Of a DNA stretch of 9,909 nucleotides, positions 7,128 through 9,909 are shown piece by piece; within the stretch, counting starts at the first letter, position 1; each line of letters opens with the position of its first letter. Source of the stretch: JBCBEX01 sp038528235. Its GTDB lineage: Bacteria; Bacteroidota; Rhodothermia; Rhodothermales; Rubricoccaceae. The DNA is taken from contig JBCBEX010000121.1 in the NCBI GenBank assembly GCA_038528235.1, positions 1 through 9,909 on the forward strand, read 5' to 3'. The notes below the pieces were generated by a model. The model saw only the letters and a list, made by a program, of their open reading frames with translations. It did not search any database and was not told the DNA's origin. The translations under genes were made by a program, and so were the position numbers.

Positions 7128-7853
7128 ATGCCAGGGTCCACGCTTCGAGTTCTGGAACCCCACGAGCGACTGCGGGCCCGCTACGACGCGATCTGGGCCG
7201 ACGCGCGGCCTGTTGTCGAAGCAGGTGAAGCACGGGTCAATCCCTACCTGCGCGACGAGGTCGAGGACGCGCGCCGCGGCCTCACTCTGGCGGCCCGCAT
7301 CGCGCCCGGTCCGCGCTCCGCGCTGATGACGACGCTCGCCGCGCTGGCCGACGACGAGCCCGGCGTCTACCTCTATCCCGAGGCGAGCCTCCATGTCACC
7401 GTGCAGTCCCTCGTTCAGGTGCAGCACGACGCGCAGCCGCTGCTCGCCCTCCGCGACGACTTCCTCAACGCCATTCGGCCGGTCTTGCGGCGCTCTCCGC
7501 CGTTCGGGCTCGTGTGCTGGGGCCTGACGGGATCACGCGACGCGGTGCTGCTACAAGGCTATCCGACGGACGAGGCGCTCGACCACCTTCGAGCGTCGCT
7601 CCAGGCCGCGCTCAAGCGCGCGGGGCTAGCGCAGGCGCTCGACGATCGGTTCGAGGTCGCCATCGCCCACGCGACCGTGGCGCGCTACCGCGCTCCGCTC
7701 CGCAATCCGGCGCGCTTCGCCGCCCGCCTCGACGCGCACCGGCAGACCGGGTTCGGCGCGATGACCGTCACCGAGGTCGAGGCCGTTGAGACGGACTGGT
7801 TCATGACGCCTCGCCTCGCCCGCGTCTGCGAGCGGTTCCACCTGCGAGGCTAG
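7128..7853 (+). CDS. 2H phosphoesterase superfamily (2'-5' RNA ligase-like) protein
   Basis: This encodes 241 residues. Two H-x-T signatures, His89-Val-Thr91 in SLHVTVQSL and His181-Ala-Thr183 in IAHATVARYR, are separated by 92 residues, which is the hallmark of the 2H superfamily. Members hydrolyse or form 2',5' or cyclic phosphodiester bonds in RNA or nucleotides. Each signature follows a hydrophobic strand, as expected for the two-lobed fold. The N-terminal 75 residues (helical, with RVNPYLRDEVEDARRGLTLAARI) may shape a substrate lid. The exact substrate is not predictable. It starts 34 bp after the A-type carrier gene and was probably transcribed with it, although no Fe-S ligands are seen. 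Its TAG stop overlaps the stop of the convergent lipoprotein gene by 4 bp (CTAG). The frame uses ATG 7128 without a Shine-Dalgarno sequence. Confidence 0.8.
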   Translation: MPGSTLRVLEPHERLRARYDAIWADARPVVEAGEARVNPYLRDEVEDARRGLTLAARIAPGPRSALMTTLAALADDEPGVYLYPEASLHVTVQSLVQVQHDAQPLLALRDDFLNAIRPVLRRSPPFGLVCWGLTGSRDAVLLQGYPTDEALDHLRASLQAALKRAGLAQALDDRFEVAIAHATVARYRAPLRNPARFAARLDAHRQTGFGAMTVTEVEAVETDWFMTPRLARVCERFHLRG

Positions 7854-8365
7854 CGGTCCGTACGCGTCCAGGTGATCCGGTCGCCCTGCGTGAGCCCGAC
7901 CTGGTCCACGAAGCCGGCCTCGGTCTCCAGAACGAACTGGCCGATGCCCTCTGAGGTCAGGTTCTCTGGCGAGAACGGCTGCGTGTAGGTCGCCGCATTG
8001 AGGAACACCGAATCGGGACTGAAGAACATGATGTCGAGCGACAGCGGCGTGTTGGCCATGTAGAAGCTCAGCGGGCGCGGGTTGGGGAAGATGAACAGCA
8101 TCCCGCTGTCTTCGGGGAGGCCGCTGCGCTGCATCAGGCCGCGCTGCGTCGCCGAGTCCGAGTCGGCGATCTCGATGGCGAGGTCCGCGATGACGCGTCC
8201 GTCGGGCCGCACAATCTGCAGTTCGCCGTGCTTCGTGAACGGGATCGAGTCGGGCTGCTGGATCAGCGCGCCGGGCGGTACGTCGGGGCGTGCGGGCTCG
8301 TCGCCACCGCAGGCGACAAGGACGAGGGCGGCAAGCAGGAGCAGAACGGGAGAGGCGCGGAGCAT
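7850..8365 (-). CDS. DUF192 family lipoprotein
   Basis: This encodes 171 residues. ATG 8365 gives a type II signal peptide: MLRASP, a hydrophobic core LLLLAALVL (8-16), and lipobox LVAC with Cys19 as the lipidated residue, followed by GGDEPARPD as linker. The mature part has the DUF192 pattern: QRGLMQRSGLPEDSGMLFIF, then LSFYMANTPLSLDIMFF, and the closing QFVLETEAGFVDQVGLTQGDRITW. The family is usually small, exported and of unknown function. I expect a location at the inner or outer membrane facing the periplasm. Starting at an upstream Met in the same frame would add 34 Arg/Ala-rich residues and hide the signal peptide, so it was rejected. It lies 102 bp downstream of hemW on the same strand and shares a CTAG with the 2H gene at its end. 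Confidence 0.92.
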   Translation of the reverse strand: MLRASPVLLLLAALVLVACGGDEPARPDVPPGALIQQPDSIPFTKHGELQIVRPDGRVIADLAIEIADSDSATQRGLMQRSGLPEDSGMLFIFPNPRPLSFYMANTPLSLDIMFFSPDSVFLNAATYTQPFSPENLTSEGIGQFVLETEAGFVDQVGLTQGDRITWTRTDR

Positions 8366-8467
8366 CGGTCTGGAATCGGTGAGCGGAAGAGCAGCAATCA
8401 AAGATCGGGCGCGGAGAGGAGCCGCAGCGCGAAGCCTCAACGAACGAGAGCACGCCGGACGTACCAC

Positions 8468-9673
8468 TCAGCCACCGATCAGCTTGAGCGCCACGGCGTC
8501 GGCCACGACGGCGCCTTCCTTCGTGAGCCGCACGCGCCCGTCGTCGAGGGGGCGGATGAGCCCGCCACGCTGCAAATCGGCGAGGGCGGACTGGCGCGAC
8601 GTCTGGAGGTCGAACCCGTAGCGGTGCCGCGCATGGTCGAGGTCGAGGCCTTCGTCCATGAGGCGGAGGCTCAGCAGGACGTACTCGTCGCCCAGCGATT
8701 CGAGGTCAAGCGTATCGATCTCGTCGGTGGGGAGCTCGCGGAGGTCGAGGAGCGTGCGGTAGTGGTGCATGCTGCGGACGTTGGCCCAGCGGTCGGCGAG
8801 GGAGCCGGTGCGCCACCACAGGCTGTGCGCGCTCGGGCCCACGCCGAGGTAGTTCTGGTGGCGCCAGTACGCCTGGTTGTGCAGGCTCCGGTGCGTGGCA
8901 TCGCTGTCTCGCGGCAGCGCGAATGAGCAGACCTCGTAGTGGTCGTAGCCCTTGCCGGTGAGGTAGTCGATCGTGAAGAGAAACCGCTCGCGCATGGCCT
9001 CGTCGGCGACGGGCTCGACGAGGCCGCGCTGGACCTGCTTGTGGAGCGGTGTCTGCTCCTCGACAGTGAGGCTGTAGGTCGAGAGGTGCGGCACGCCGAG
9101 GCGCGACGCCTTCTCCAGATTCGCGCCCCACAACTCGAACGGCTGCTCCGGCAGGCCAAAGATGAAGTCGACCGAGAGGCTCTCGAACACCTCCAGCGCG
9201 TGGTCGACGGCGCGCTCGGCTTGCTCGGCGTCGTGGACGCGGTTCATGAACGCCAGGTCCTCGTCATAGAACGACTGCACGCCGAGCGAGAGCCGCGTGA
9301 CGCCCATCGCCCGGAGCCCGCGCAGGTAGTCGAGCCCCGCAGCGGGGTCGTCGGTGGGTGCGAGGTCTTCCGGGTTGGCCTCGAACGTGACTTCCTCGAC
9401 ATGGCTCGTGTCGAAGTGCGCGTGGATGGCGTTGAGGATCGTCTTGACCTCGTCCAGCGGCAGCAGCGACGGCGTGCCGCCGCCGAGGTAGATCGTCCGC
9501 AGCGGCAGGCGCCCTCCGTCGTGTTCGCGCCCATGCTTCTTGCCGACGGCCTCGATCTCCACGCCGAGTGCCTGCACAAACGCGCCGTAGTTCTTGTCGG
9601 TCGTCGTGAAGAAGAAGTCGCAGTAGACGCACCGCCGCGCGCAAAACGGGATATGGACGTAGAGGGAAGTCAA
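8468..9673 (-). CDS. hemW: Radical SAM protein HemW (heme chaperone / CPDH-like)
   Basis: This encodes 401 residues from a TTG start. The radical SAM cluster motif is Cys11-x3-Cys15-x2-Cys18 in IPFCARRCVYCDFFF, followed by YLGGGTPSLL (62-71, SAM binding), FEANPED (97-103), RLSLGVQSF (127-135), FIFGLPEQ (170-177) and YLGVGPSAHS (275-284). This order is that of HemW, which is related to HemN but acts as a heme-inserting chaperone. True HemN usually has further N-terminal residues and a fourth cysteine after the CxxxCxxC. The C-terminal domain (LDLDHARHRYGFDL to the end) is the HemN_C wing. No ATG fits. TTG 9673 yields MTSLYVHIPFC, the family start, whereas TTG 9715 would add 14 residues encoded by repeat DNA. 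The gene needs a [4Fe-4S] cluster, consistent with the nearby Suf genes. It is followed by the DUF192 lipoprotein gene. Confidence 0.94.
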   Translation of the reverse strand: MTSLYVHIPFCARRCVYCDFFFTTTDKNYGAFVQALGVEIEAVGKKHGREHDGGRLPLRTIYLGGGTPSLLPLDEVKTILNAIHAHFDTSHVEEVTFEANPEDLAPTDDPAAGLDYLRGLRAMGVTRLSLGVQSFYDEDLAFMNRVHDAEQAERAVDHALEVFESLSVDFIFGLPEQPFELWGANLEKASRLGVPHLSTYSLTVEEQTPLHKQVQRGLVEPVADEAMRERFLFTIDYLTGKGYDHYEVCSFALPRDSDATHRSLHNQAYWRHQNYLGVGPSAHSLWWRTGSLADRWANVRSMHHYRTLLDLRELPTDEIDTLDLESLGDEYVLLSLRLMDEGLDLDHARHRYGFDLQTSRQSALADLQRGGLIRPLDDGRVRLTKEGAVVADAVALKLIGG

Positions 9674-9674
9674 T

Positions 9675-9856
9675 GAAGTGTGAAGGGGGAAGTTGGAAGT
9701 GAGAGGTCGGAGCAATGCAACCGTCTCGCCGGACGAAGACAGCGGTGCTAAACCGGAAGCGCTCTACAAGGTTCGACCAGGATGTCGGGGTACGAGTAAC
9801 TTCAGCCGCTGCTTCCGAGAGCCACTTCGAACTTCCGACTTCCAACCTTTCACTTC
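9675..9856. repeat. Inverted repeat element around the hemW 5' spacer
   Basis: The left arm 9675-9710 begins GAAGTGTGAAGGGGGAAG and contains GGAAGTTGGAAGT. The right arm 9821-9856, read as its complement, begins GAAGTGAAAGGTTGGAAG and contains GGAAGTCGGAAGT, which matches the left core at 12 of 13. About 110 bp of unique sequence separates the arms. The left arm ends just before the proposed hemW TTG start (9673), and the right arm overlaps the stop codon of the gene upstream. The outer words match those in the suf spacers. Confidence 0.65.
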
Positions 9857-9909
9857 GCATCGTGCTCGATTTCCACCAGCTTCACGGTCAGTTTCGCGAC
9901 TTCGCGGGC
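9850..9909 (-). CDS. 3' end of an unidentified minus-strand gene
   Basis: The minus strand reads 19 sense codons to TGA (9852-9850), giving an end like REVAKLTVKLVEIEH plus four residues. Nearly all third positions are G or C, as in the neighbouring genes, and the residues suit an amphipathic helix. The rest lies beyond the window, so no family can be named. If real, it is the gene just upstream of hemW, 176 bp away, with an inverted-repeat arm overlapping its stop codon. Confidence 0.4.
   Translation of the reverse strand, partial: AREVAKLTVKLVEIEHDAK

Noticed and set aside
9264..9860. 198-codon minus-strand frame upstream of and overlapping hemW
   Set aside because: Its latter half is a shadow of hemW in another frame, and its start runs through the repeat arm. 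The hemW frame has all the radical SAM motifs.

Overview
The window looks like chromosomal DNA of a GC-rich bacterium related to Bacteroidota. Rhodothermota (the Rhodothermus, Salinibacter and Rubricoccus group) is my best guess. The grounds are the GC-rich coding sequence, start codons with essentially no Shine-Dalgarno sequence in front of them, a SufBCD set without an Isc system in view, and a small lipoprotein of the DUF192 family. The placement is an inference from style, not from a database match.

Layout. Bases 1-396 hold the 3' end of radC. A small zinc-ribbon protein gene follows (466-831), then a tRNA-Pro(CGG) gene (905-978) with a clear intrinsic terminator. Bases 1139-2477 form a small accessory block that looks lower in GC: a GNAT acetyltransferase, a 73-residue Cys-containing small protein, and a NADAR (YbiA-like) gene broken by one in-frame TAG. 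A minus-strand terminator (2491-2525) separates this block from the suf operon, transcribed right to left as sufB-sufC-sufD (6329 down to 2549). A 380-bp divergent control region (6330-6709) lies between sufB and a plus-strand A-type Fe-S carrier gene (sufA-like, 6710-7093), which is followed by a 2H-phosphoesterase-like gene (7128-7853). That gene meets a minus-strand DUF192 lipoprotein gene tail to tail at a shared CTAG. Upstream of the lipoprotein gene is hemW (8468-9673, probably a TTG start), and the last 60 bases appear to be the 3' end of another minus-strand gene.

How the genes fit together. SufB, SufC and SufD form the Fe-S scaffold complex, and the divergent A-type protein would carry finished clusters to apo-proteins. 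HemW is itself a [4Fe-4S] radical-SAM protein. The cysteine desulfurase (SufS) and SufE/SufU are not in the window.

The most unusual feature is a family of degenerate intergenic repeats built from GAAGTGTGAACGT- and GGAAGTTGGAAGT-like words. They fill the sufB-sufC, sufC-sufD and pre-hemW spacers, usually as inverted arms that run from the stop codon of one gene almost to the start codon of the next. The second notable point is the single nonsense codon in an otherwise intact NADAR gene.
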